Part shown: positions 1 through 5,786 of the stretch, one piece after another
How the letters are laid out: each line of letters starts with the position of its first letter
Position numbering within the stretch: position 1 is the first letter of the stretch
Assembly (NCBI GenBank): GCA_017620115.1
Contig: JAFZRB010000336.1
Coordinates: forward strand, 1-7,056
Direction of reading: 5' to 3'
Source: Clostridia bacterium
GTDB lineage: Bacteria > Bacillota > Clostridia > Christensenellales > Aristaeellaceae
DNA: 7,056 bases
The notes under the pieces: generated by a model
The model's database searches: none
What the model saw: only the letters and a program-made list of their open reading frames with translations
Told to the model about the DNA's origin: nothing
Position numbers and translations under genes: made by a program

Positions 1-762
1 CACGATATGGGCATCGTCGAGGGCGGCAGCATGGCCATCCTGGCCGGCGCGGGCCCCATGGGTCTGGGCGCGATCGACTACGCCATCCACTGCGACCGCA
101 GGCCCGGCCTGCTGGTCGTGACCGACATCGATCAGGCCCGCCTGGATCGCGCCGCCTCCATCTACACCACGGAGGAGGCCGAAAAGCACGGCGTGAAGCT
201 CGTCTACCTGAACACCGCCGGCGAGGATCCGGTGGGTGAACTGATGGCGCTGACCGACGGCAAGGGCTACAACGATGTGCTGGTGTTCGCGCCCGTGCCG
301 GCGGTCATCGAGCAGGGCGACAGGATCCTGGCCTTCGACGGCTGCCTGAACTTCTTCGCCGGCCCCACGAATCCCAACCTCACCGCCCCCTTCAACTTCT
401 ACAACGTGCACTACGCGGCGCATCACCTGGTCGGCACCAGCGGCGGCAACACCGACGACATGATGGAAGCGCTGGACATGATCTCCAAGGGCACGCTCAC
501 GCCCTCCGGCATGATCACCCACATCGGCGGCCTGGACGCGGCGGCCGAGGCCACGCTGAACCTGCCGAAGATTCCGGGCGGCAAGAAGCTGATCTACACC
601 CACGTCTCGATGCCGCTCACGGCCATCGACGACTTCGCCGAAAAGGGCAAGACTGATCCCCTCTTCGCCAGGCTGGCCGAGCTGTGCGCGACCAACAAGG
701 GCCTGTGGAGCCCCGAAGCCGAGCAGTACCTGCTGGCCAACGCCAAAAAGATCGGGGAATGA
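1..762 (+). CDS. Zinc-type (MDR) alcohol/polyol dehydrogenase, L-sorbose-1-phosphate reductase-like, C-terminal part
   Basis: The reading frame is open from the first base, so the gene begins before the window; 253 residues are visible. The ATG at base 7 is an internal methionine. The visible part opens on the Rossmann fold of a medium-chain dehydrogenase: the nucleotide-binding motif GAGPMG lies at visible residues 16-21, and an acidic TDID at 41-44 ends the second strand, which favours NAD(H). The N-terminal GroES-like domain with the catalytic zinc ligands is missing because of the window edge. The C-terminal stretch (GTSGGNTDDM, then a PKIPGGKKLIYT segment) resembles the SorE family, which reduces L-sorbose 1-phosphate to D-glucitol 6-phosphate in the cytoplasm; that substrate is inferred from resemblance only. 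The gene ends in TGA and is followed 14 bases later by an intrinsic terminator, so it is the last gene of its transcript. A sorbitol/threonine dehydrogenase-like enzyme of other specificity is the main alternative. Confidence 0.85.
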   Translation, partial: HDMGIVEGGSMAILAGAGPMGLGAIDYAIHCDRRPGLLVVTDIDQARLDRAASIYTTEEAEKHGVKLVYLNTAGEDPVGELMALTDGKGYNDVLVFAPVPAVIEQGDRILAFDGCLNFFAGPTNPNLTAPFNFYNVHYAAHHLVGTSGGNTDDMMEALDMISKGTLTPSGMITHIGGLDAAAEATLNLPKIPGGKKLIYTHVSMPLTAIDDFAEKGKTDPLFARLAELCATNKGLWSPEAEQYLLANAKKIGE

Positions 763-776
763 TTCCAAAACCATTC

Positions 777-812
777 CGGCCCGGGCGACGCTGCCGTCGT
801 CCAGGCCGTTTT
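777..812 (+). terminator. Rho-independent terminator of the dehydrogenase gene
   Basis: The left arm at 777-790 (CGGCCCGGGCGACG) pairs with 795-808 (CGTCGTCCAGGCCG) around a CTGC loop. The stem has 14 positions, with one C/A mismatch and one G-U pair. It is followed at once by TTTT. It starts 14 bases after the dehydrogenase stop. In the minus direction the hairpin is followed by GAATGGTTTT, so it could weakly end the opposing SIS transcript as well. Confidence 0.8.
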
Positions 813-822
813 CGTCTCGCGA

Positions 823-845
823 GGGGGGCGGAACCCGCGCCTTTT
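823..845 (+). terminator. Possible second, weaker hairpin with T-run
   Basis: Bases 825-831 (GGGGCGG) can pair with 835-841 (CCGCGCC) around an AAC loop, with one G-G mismatch, and TTTT follows at 842-845. It sits 11 bases after the first terminator and would act as a back-up on the plus strand. The stem is short and imperfect, so this may be chance in GC-rich sequence. Confidence 0.3.
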
Positions 846-857
846 CGCACGCGCCTG

Positions 858-1604
858 TCAGTGCCCCATGTAGAAAATATGCTTCTTATATTTGGCGAGC
901 ATTTTCTTGTTGTGTTCGTCGCCGCCGTCGAGGTTGGCCGACATGAAGATCGGCGCGACGCCGCCGGCTTCGGTGATGAGCTCCACCGCGCGGGCCATCA
1001 TGGCGTTCACCATGGCCGCGCCCACGGCGGTCGAGGTCGGGGCGACCTTTTCCGGCACGCCCTTGATCTCCAGCGAGCTGTCGCCGGGGCAGCCGCAGTT
1101 GTCCAGCACCAGATCGGCCACCTCGAACAGCCGCTTGCCGGAGGGATGGCGCGCGGTGACGCCCTTTGAATAGGTCAGGTTGGTGAGCGCGATCACCTTC
1201 GCGCCTTTTTCGCGGCAGGTCGTCGCGAAGTCGATCGTGACGGCGTTGCGGCCGGAGACCGAGTGGATGATGACCACGTCGCCTTCGCCGATGGGCTGGT
1301 TGTTGGCCAGGATCGCGCCGTACTGCGGCAGGCGTTCGATCTCGCTGGTCATGGTGGCCGGATCCACGTCGCAGCACAGGCCGGGGCCGCGCACGGGATT
1401 GATGTTGGCCATACCGCCGGTGCGGTAGTACAGCTCCAGCGCCAGCAGGCCCGCGTGGCTGCAGCCGAAGGCGAAGATGTTGTGATCGGTCAGCGTGGCC
1501 TCGCACAGCAGTTTCGCGCCTTCCTCCAGCGCCGCGCTCTGCGTATCCTGCACCTCGTTCAGCACCCGCGTGAGATTCTCAAAATAAGCATTGATCGCGC
1601 TCAT
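858..1604 (-). CDS. SIS-domain sugar isomerase-like protein (UPF0309-type)
   Basis: A 248-residue cytoplasmic protein with a single SIS (sugar isomerase) fold, the domain that binds phosphorylated sugars. Visible family motifs are FGCSHAG (residues 46-52) on the first sugar-phosphate loop, HSVSGRN (114-120) on the second, a cysteine-rich CGCPGDSS (170-177), APTSTAVG (188-195), and a C-terminal SANLDGGDEHN (222-232) typical of the UPF0309/'sugar isomerase domain' group. The length matches that group. The start ATG is preceded by AAGGA at very close range and GGGAG about ten bases upstream. It lies 50 bases downstream of the BadF-type kinase on the same strand and has its own promoter. The pairing suggests isomerisation, deamination or ether cleavage of the sugar phosphate the kinase makes. 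A transcriptional regulator is less likely, as no helix-turn-helix domain is visible. The family call is firm; the substrate is unknown. Confidence 0.9.
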   Translation of the reverse strand: MSAINAYFENLTRVLNEVQDTQSAALEEGAKLLCEATLTDHNIFAFGCSHAGLLALELYYRTGGMANINPVRGPGLCCDVDPATMTSEIERLPQYGAILANNQPIGEGDVVIIHSVSGRNAVTIDFATTCREKGAKVIALTNLTYSKGVTARHPSGKRLFEVADLVLDNCGCPGDSSLEIKGVPEKVAPTSTAVGAAMVNAMMARAVELITEAGGVAPIFMSANLDGGDEHNKKMLAKYKKHIFYMGH

Positions 1605-1648
1605 GATTCCTTCACTCCCATTGCTGTTTTTCAGGTATCTGTAATCCC

Positions 1649-1677
1649 ATTATATCACGTTTCGTCGCTCATGTCGA
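1649..1677 (-). promoter_or_regulatory. Promoter of the SIS gene, with extended -10, inside the kinase 3' end
   Basis: On the minus strand TCGACA (1677-1672, one mismatch to TTGACA) is followed after exactly 17 bases by a perfect TATAAT (1654-1649). TGA immediately before the -10 gives an extended TGn element. Transcription would start near 1642, leaving a leader of about 38 bases. The TGA of the extended -10 is also the stop codon of the kinase gene. An imperfect palindrome, CAGGTATCTG (1632-1641), lies at the predicted start site. Confidence 0.75.
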
Positions 1678-2626
1678 CGCGGTATTGCGCAAACTGCCGC
1701 TTCATCAGGCGTATGGCGTCCCCGCGCGGCACGCCGCTCTCCAGCAGCAGCCGGGCCGGGCCTGCGCACACGTGCTCGAACAGCGGCCTGTGAACGGTCA
1801 GCGCCGGGTGATTCTCCTTCAGCTCGGCGCAGTAGGTGCCGAACATCATCGGGTGCGCCTTCCACGCGCCGCCGCACAGCGTGATATCCAGCTGGTCCTC
1901 GCGAAGCTCCGCGCGCCGGATGAGGCTCTCGGTCTGCACGGCCATGAGGTGTCCCGCCTCGCGCAGGATGTTCAGCGCCACCCGGTCGCCCTGGGCGGCC
2001 GCCCGGCCCACCAGCGGCGTCACGGAGGCCACCTGCCGGAACGGCGCGGGCGAATGATGAACGATTTCAACCATCTGCCAGTCGTTTTTCAGCTTCCACG
2101 CCTCGCGGATGATGGGCAGAAGCAGCGTGTCCTCGCCCCAGCCGTTGATGAAGCGCACCACGGCGCGGATGGCCTGCTGGCCGATCCACGCGCCGCTGCC
2201 GTCGTCGCCCAGGATGGGCCCCCACGCGCCGACCACGCTCCGCTTGCCGGGGCTGATGTAGAACACGTCCGAACCGGTGCCCGCGAGCGCGAGTACGCCC
2301 TCGCGCTTCAGCGCGCCCGCCAGCAGCCCGCCCTGCGCCTCGTCGGTGCCCACGTACTGCGCCACGTGCACGCGCCGGCCCACCTCCTCGCACAGCAGCT
2401 GGAAATTGCCCACGCCGGTGTAGTACGCCACGTCGACCATCTCCGGCTCGTGCGCGGCGAGCACCTGGGCGAGGCAGTCGCGCACGTTGGCGCGGCAGTC
2501 CTCCAGCGAGGTCTGCGTGAGGTTGATGCCGCCCGAGCGGCCCGTGCCCAGGAGGTTCAGGTTTTCGTCGAACATCATGCCGTTGAGCTTGGTGCCGCCG
2601 CCGTCGAAAGAAATGTAGCAGGCCAT
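1655..2626 (-). CDS. BadF/BadG/BcrA/BcrD-family sugar kinase, N-acetylglucosamine kinase-like
   Basis: A 323-residue ASKHA-fold ATP-dependent kinase of the usual family length. The phosphate-1 loop DGGGTK is at residues 8-13, the putative catalytic aspartate is D95 in GTDEAQG, the phosphate-2 motif is AGTGSD (115-120), the glycine-rich LGDDGSGAWIG is at 139-149, and the adenosine-motif LCGGAWK is at 250-256. In this family eukaryotic and bacterial members phosphorylate GlcNAc, and clostridial MurK phosphorylates MurNAc and GlcNAc. The sequence alone does not choose between these or glucosamine. The start is separated from the asd stop by 18 bases, and its Shine-Dalgarno AAGGTGG (2644-2638) directly follows the asd TAA, so the two genes are very probably co-transcribed. 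The SIS gene follows 50 bases downstream. Other members of the superfamily activate 2-hydroxyacyl-CoA dehydratases, but those carry iron-sulfur cysteines that are not evident here. Confidence 0.88.
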   Translation of the reverse strand: MACYISFDGGGTKLNGMMFDENLNLLGTGRSGGINLTQTSLEDCRANVRDCLAQVLAAHEPEMVDVAYYTGVGNFQLLCEEVGRRVHVAQYVGTDEAQGGLLAGALKREGVLALAGTGSDVFYISPGKRSVVGAWGPILGDDGSGAWIGQQAIRAVVRFINGWGEDTLLLPIIREAWKLKNDWQMVEIVHHSPAPFRQVASVTPLVGRAAAQGDRVALNILREAGHLMAVQTESLIRRAELREDQLDITLCGGAWKAHPMMFGTYCAELKENHPALTVHRPLFEHVCAGPARLLLESGVPRGDAIRLMKRQFAQYRVDMSDET

Positions 2627-2644
2627 TCAGAATCCAGCCACCTT

Positions 2645-3727
2645 TTACTTATGCGGGATATATCCCTGCGCGCACAGCAGCTCCGCGGTGAGCACGGCGC
2701 CGCCGGCCGCGCCGCGAATGGTGTTGTGCGCCAGGCTGGCGAATTTGTAATCGAAGATGCTGTCCTCGCGCAGGCGGCCGATGGAAACGCCCATGCCGCG
2801 CTCGATGTCGCGATCCAGGCGGGTCTGCGGGCGATTGTCCTCCTCGAAATAGGTGAGGAACTGCTTCGGCGCGCTGGGCAGGCCGAGCGTCTGCGGAAGG
2901 CCCTTGTAAGCCTTCCAGCGAGCGAGGATCTCGTCTTTCGGGGGCTTTTTGTCAAACGCGACGGACACAGCCGCCATGTGGCCGTCGGAGGCGGCCACGC
3001 GGTAGCACTGCGCGCTGATGACCGGGGCGTCCGCGCACACGATCTGCCCGTTCTCGACGCGGCCCCAGATCTTCAGGGGCTCGCGCTCGCTCTTCTCCTC
3101 CTCGCCGCTGATGAAGGGAATCACGTTGTCGATCATCTCCGGCCAGCGCTTGAAGGTTTTGCTCGCGCCGGAAATCGCCTGGTAGGTGCACACGCTGATC
3201 TGCTTCAGCCCGAAATCGCGCAGCGGACTCAGCGCGGGCACATAACCTTGGATCGAGCAGTTCGGTTTGGCCGCTATGAAGCCCGCGCGCGTGCCCAGGC
3301 GGTGGCGCTGCGCCTCGATCACGGCGATGTGATCCGCGTTGACCTCCGGCACCATCACGGGCACATCCGGCGTCCAGCGATGCGCGGAGTTATTCGAGAC
3401 GACCGGCGTCTCGGTGCGCGCCACGGTTTCCTCCAGCGCGCGGATCTGATCCTTGGGCATATCCACGGCGCAGAACACAAAATCGACGTTCGCCGTCACG
3501 GCGTCGATGTCCGCCGCGTCGAGCACCGGCATGTCGGCGGCATATTCCGGAATGGCCCAGTCGAAGGCCCAGCGGCCTTCGACGGCCTCGCGGTAAGGCC
3601 GGCCGGCCGAACGCGCGCTGGCCGCGAGCGCGCTGACCTCGAACCAGGGATGATCGTTGAGCAGCGTCAGGAAGCGCTGGCCGACCATGCCGGTCGCGCC
3701 GATGATACCCACGTGGTATTTTTGCAT
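2645..3727 (-). CDS. asd: Aspartate-semialdehyde dehydrogenase, archaeal/fungal-type
   Basis: A 360-residue cytoplasmic enzyme that reduces L-aspartyl-4-phosphate to L-aspartate 4-semialdehyde with NADPH, the branch point for lysine/diaminopimelate, threonine and methionine. The NADP-binding GATGMVG is at residues 10-16, SNNSAHR at 111-117, the catalytic cysteine is C157 in KPNCSIQ, a substrate-binding segment EKSEREPLK is at 211-219, and the general-base histidine is H250 in SDGHMAAV. The length and the KPNCSIQ and EREPLKI blocks match the archaeal/fungal branch rather than the E. coli type. The ATG has GGAGG at 3740-3736 with an 8-base spacer and a strong promoter upstream. It is the first gene of the asd-kinase-SIS unit. 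No dapA, dapB, lysC or hom lies within the window, and no lysine riboswitch fits in the roughly 60-base leader. Confidence 0.95.
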   Translation of the reverse strand: MQKYHVGIIGATGMVGQRFLTLLNDHPWFEVSALAASARSAGRPYREAVEGRWAFDWAIPEYAADMPVLDAADIDAVTANVDFVFCAVDMPKDQIRALEETVARTETPVVSNNSAHRWTPDVPVMVPEVNADHIAVIEAQRHRLGTRAGFIAAKPNCSIQGYVPALSPLRDFGLKQISVCTYQAISGASKTFKRWPEMIDNVIPFISGEEEKSEREPLKIWGRVENGQIVCADAPVISAQCYRVAASDGHMAAVSVAFDKKPPKDEILARWKAYKGLPQTLGLPSAPKQFLTYFEEDNRPQTRLDRDIERGMGVSIGRLREDSIFDYKFASLAHNTIRGAAGGAVLTAELLCAQGYIPHK

Positions 3728-3794
3728 ATTTCCCGCCTCCGAATTTCATATTTTGGGGCTTTCATGCCCTATCATATGCGAGTGATTAACCATT

Positions 3795-3804
3795 ATGATA
3801 TCAT
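3795..3804. repeat. Perfect 10-bp palindrome over the asd -10
   Basis: ATGATATCAT is its own reverse complement and covers the whole -10 hexamer of the asd promoter plus the TGn. It could be an operator half-way into the polymerase site, or a chance product of a TATCAT -10 beside an extended TGA. No regulator gene is nearby. Confidence 0.3.
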
Positions 3805-3823
3805 CGCCTCCGCGCGCTGTCAA
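3795..3823 (-). promoter_or_regulatory. asd promoter, consensus -35 and extended -10
   Basis: On the minus strand a perfect TTGACA (3823-3818) is separated by 17 bases from TATCAT (3800-3795, one mismatch to TATAAT). TGA just before it makes an extended -10. Start of transcription is expected near 3788, giving a leader of about 60 bases before the asd ATG. Alternative -10-like strings nearby (CATAAT, TATGAT) have worse spacing or no -35. Confidence 0.75.
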
Positions 3824-3890
3824 GTTACGCTCTGTTTATGAATCGGAACCCGTTTACACATCCGTTTCCTTCCCGACGCGGACAGACCGG

Positions 3891-3909
3891 AGGCGCCGCT
3901 CCCGCGCCT
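3891..3909. repeat. Short inverted repeat in the divergent intergenic region
   Basis: AGGCGC (3891-3896) and GCGCCT (3904-3909) form a perfect 6-bp stem around a 7-base loop. No T-run follows on either strand, so it is not a terminator. It lies upstream of both divergent promoters. The 283-base region 3728-4010 otherwise holds only the two promoters, the palindromes described here and no convincing gene. Confidence 0.3.
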
Positions 3910-3941
3910 GGCGTTGCCGAAAATTCGCATCATTTCAAGTA

Positions 3942-3970
3942 GTGACTTTGGCGCGGTATTGTGGTAATAT
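3942..3970 (+). promoter_or_regulatory. Probable pta promoter, extended -10
   Basis: GTGACT (3942-3947) matches TTGACA at four positions and stands 17 bases before TAATAT (3965-3970, four of six). TGG immediately before the -10 supplies the extended TGn, which can compensate for the weaker hexamers. Transcription would start near 3977, about 34 bases before the pta ATG. Confidence 0.5.
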
Positions 3971-3981
3971 GTATCCATACA
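3970..3981. promoter_or_regulatory. Operator-like inverted repeat at the predicted pta start site
   Basis: TGTAT-CC-ATACA is a perfect 5-bp inverted repeat with a 2-base centre. It begins at the last base of the -10 and covers the predicted +1, a position where a repressor would block initiation. The arms are short and A/T-rich, so chance is quite possible. No family of regulator can be named from it. Confidence 0.25.
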
Positions 3982-4010
3982 AAATAAAATTGTTCTGTGA
4001 GGTATGCGCT

Positions 4011-5015
4011 ATGGGAATCGTCGATCGTGTGAAGGAAAAAGCCCGCTCAAATCTCAAAACCATCGTGCTCCCGGAAGGAGACGAGCCCCGCACCGTGCAG
4101 GCCGCGGCCATTATCGCAAAAGAAAACCTGGCCCGGCCCGTGCTGCTGGGCGATCCCGAAGCCGTCCGCTCGGTCGCCCGCGAAAAAGGCGCGGACATCG
4201 ACGGCATCGGAATCGTCAATCCGCTCGCCAGTCCAAAGGCGCGGGACTATGCCGCGCGACTCTACGAGCTGCGAAAGGCCAAGGGGCTGACAGAGGAGGA
4301 CGCCGCGCGGCTGGCGGCCGACCCCATGTATTATGGCATCATGATGGTGAAGCAGGGCGACGCCGACGGCCTGGTCTCCGGCGCGGTTCACTCCACAGGC
4401 GACATGCTGCGCCCCGCGCTGCAGATCATCAAGGCCCGGCCGGGCATCCGCACCATTTCTTCCTGTTTCCTGATGGAATGCCCCAACAAGGCGCTGGGCG
4501 AAAACGGGCTGGTCATCTTCTCGGACTGCGTGGTGGTCGCCAACCCCTCCGCCGAAGAGCTGGCGGAGATCGCCGTCACGGCCGCAGAAACGGCGCGCAC
4601 GCTGTGCGGCATTGAAGAGCCCCGCGTAGCCCTTCTGTCCTTCTCCACGAAGGGCAGCGCCAAACATGAGATGGTCGACAAGGTGCGCCGCGCCACGGCC
4701 CTGGCCCACGAGCTCGCGCCCGGCCTGACGCTGGACGGCGAGCTGCAGCTTGACGCGGCCATGGTGCCGGGGGTCGCCGCGCTGAAGGCCAAGGGCAGCC
4801 CCGTGGGCGGCCGCGCCAACGTGCTCATCTTCCCCGACCTGCAGGCGGGCAACATCGGCTACAAGCTGGTTCAGCGCTTCGCCGGAGCCAGCGCCTTCGC
4901 CATTTTGCAGGGCATCGCGAAGCCCTGCAACGACCTGTCGCGCGGCTGCTCGGTAGAGGACATCGTGAACACCGTCGCCTTCACCGCGGTTCAGGCGCAG
5001 GCGACGGAAGGCTGA
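4011..5015 (+). CDS. pta: Phosphate acetyltransferase, short form
   Basis: A 334-residue cytoplasmic enzyme that interconverts acetyl-CoA plus phosphate with acetyl phosphate plus CoA, usually paired with acetate kinase for acetate production and ATP. The length is that of the catalytic-domain-only class. Family motifs in order are LPEGDEPRT (20-28), DGLVSGAVHST (119-129), LSFSTKGSAKHE (209-220), FPDLQAGNIGYKLVQR (274-289) and NDLSRGCS (307-314). The start was set at the ATG preceded by GAGG (3999-4002) with an 8-base spacer; the same frame is open back to 3795 but that extension is unlike any Pta and contains the promoter. The loop before the final motif reads AFAILQG (295-301), where my recollection of the family is AIGPILQG, so the GP pair seems lost and one residue deleted. 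Butyryl- or propionyl-specific relatives (Ptb, PduL) are less likely. No ackA follows. Confidence 0.93.
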   Translation: MGIVDRVKEKARSNLKTIVLPEGDEPRTVQAAAIIAKENLARPVLLGDPEAVRSVAREKGADIDGIGIVNPLASPKARDYAARLYELRKAKGLTEEDAARLAADPMYYGIMMVKQGDADGLVSGAVHSTGDMLRPALQIIKARPGIRTISSCFLMECPNKALGENGLVIFSDCVVVANPSAEELAEIAVTAAETARTLCGIEEPRVALLSFSTKGSAKHEMVDKVRRATALAHELAPGLTLDGELQLDAAMVPGVAALKAKGSPVGGRANVLIFPDLQAGNIGYKLVQRFAGASAFAILQGIAKPCNDLSRGCSVEDIVNTVAFTAVQAQATEG

Positions 5016-5064
5016 ACCGCTTCGCTCATCCGGAAACGCTTTTTATCACGGGGAGGATTGTTTT

Positions 5065-5733
5065 ATGGACAATAAGCTGCGCATCGCCATACCGCTGCCG
5101 CCGGACGTGGTCTATGCGAATTATTTCAACGCGCTGGAGTCGCTGGGCGTCGATGGCGTCAAAATCGCGGCGGACGCCGATCCCGCGGACTTCGACGGGC
5201 TGCTGCTGCCCGGCGGGGCGGACGTCGACCCCGCGCGCTACAACCGGCCGAATACGGCCGCCGTGGATATCGAGCCGGAGCTGGACGAACTCCAGCTTTC
5301 GGCCCTCGACCGCTTCGCGAAAGCGGGCAGGCCGGTTTTCGGCATCTGCCGGGGACACCAGCTTCTCAACGTCTATCTGGGCGGTACGCTCATCCAGAAC
5401 CTGCCCTCCTGCGACATCCACCGCTGGACAGAGGACGGCGACCGGGTTCACATCACGCTGGCCGAGCCCGGTTCGTGGATCGAATCGCTGTACGGAGCGC
5501 GCTTTCCCACGAACAGCGCGCATCATCAGGCCGTGGAGACGCCGGGCCGGGGCATGATCGTCGACCAGCGCTCGGAAGACGGCGTCATCGAAGCCACGCA
5601 TCACGGGACGCTTCCGCTTTTCAGCGTGCAGTGGCACCCGGAACGCATGTGCTTCGCCAAAAAGCGCGAGGACACCGTAGACGGCAGCGTCGTCATCAAA
5701 TGGTTCCTCGATTTCTGCGCCGCGCGGCGATGA
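5065..5733 (+). CDS. Class I glutamine amidotransferase, gamma-glutamyl-GABA hydrolase (PuuD-like) family
   Basis: A 222-residue cytoplasmic hydrolase of the Peptidase C26 group. LLLPGGADVDP (46-56) is the family's oxyanion-region motif, C95 in GICRGHQLLN (93-102) is the nucleophile, and H191 with E193 in QWHPER (189-194) completes the triad. NSAHHQAV (150-157) is a block typical of gamma-glutamyl hydrolases of the PuuD type. Known members split gamma-glutamyl amide bonds in putrescine breakdown; whether this one does is inference, since no other Puu gene is present. It is slightly shorter than the usual 240-250 residues, with a compact N-terminus. The start has GGGGAGG (5050-5056) and an 8-base spacer. 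It follows pta by 49 bases with no convincing terminator between, so it may be co-transcribed. Confidence 0.9.
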   Translation: MDNKLRIAIPLPPDVVYANYFNALESLGVDGVKIAADADPADFDGLLLPGGADVDPARYNRPNTAAVDIEPELDELQLSALDRFAKAGRPVFGICRGHQLLNVYLGGTLIQNLPSCDIHRWTEDGDRVHITLAEPGSWIESLYGARFPTNSAHHQAVETPGRGMIVDQRSEDGVIEATHHGTLPLFSVQWHPERMCFAKKREDTVDGSVVIKWFLDFCAARR

Positions 5734-5749
5734 CGCTGCGCACACGCGT

Positions 5750-5785
5750 AAGGGGCCGCGCCGGGAAGATCGGCGCGGCTCCTTT
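5750..5785. terminator. Bidirectional hairpin terminator between convergent genes
   Basis: AAGGGGCCGCGCCG (5750-5763) pairs with CGGCGCGGCTCCTT (5771-5784) around a 7-base loop, giving a 14-bp stem with a single G-U pair. It lies 16 bases after the amidotransferase stop and 2 bases from the stop of the esterase on the other strand. The T-run is short (TTT on the plus strand, TT then ACG on the minus), so its efficiency is uncertain, but the position is typical of a shared terminator. Confidence 0.65.
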
Positions 5786-5786
5786 G

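Noticed and set aside
3728..3794. Lysine riboswitch or T-box in the asd leader.
   Set aside because: The leader from the predicted start is only about 60 bases and shows just a weak GGGC/GCCC hairpin, far too small for either.
1685..3841. A 718-codon open frame on the plus strand opposite the kinase and asd genes.
   Set aside because: It is rich in Arg, Ala and His without any recognisable domain and runs opposite two clear genes. High G/C at third positions removes stops from the antisense frame, which explains its length.
3795..4010. N-terminal extension of pta back to 3795.
   Set aside because: The 72 extra residues match nothing in Pta, and the stretch contains the likely promoter; the ATG at 4011 has a GAGG site at the right distance.
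5016..5064. Possible terminator after pta because of the TTTTT at 5040-5044.
   Set aside because: No GC-rich stem with matching arms precedes the T-run.
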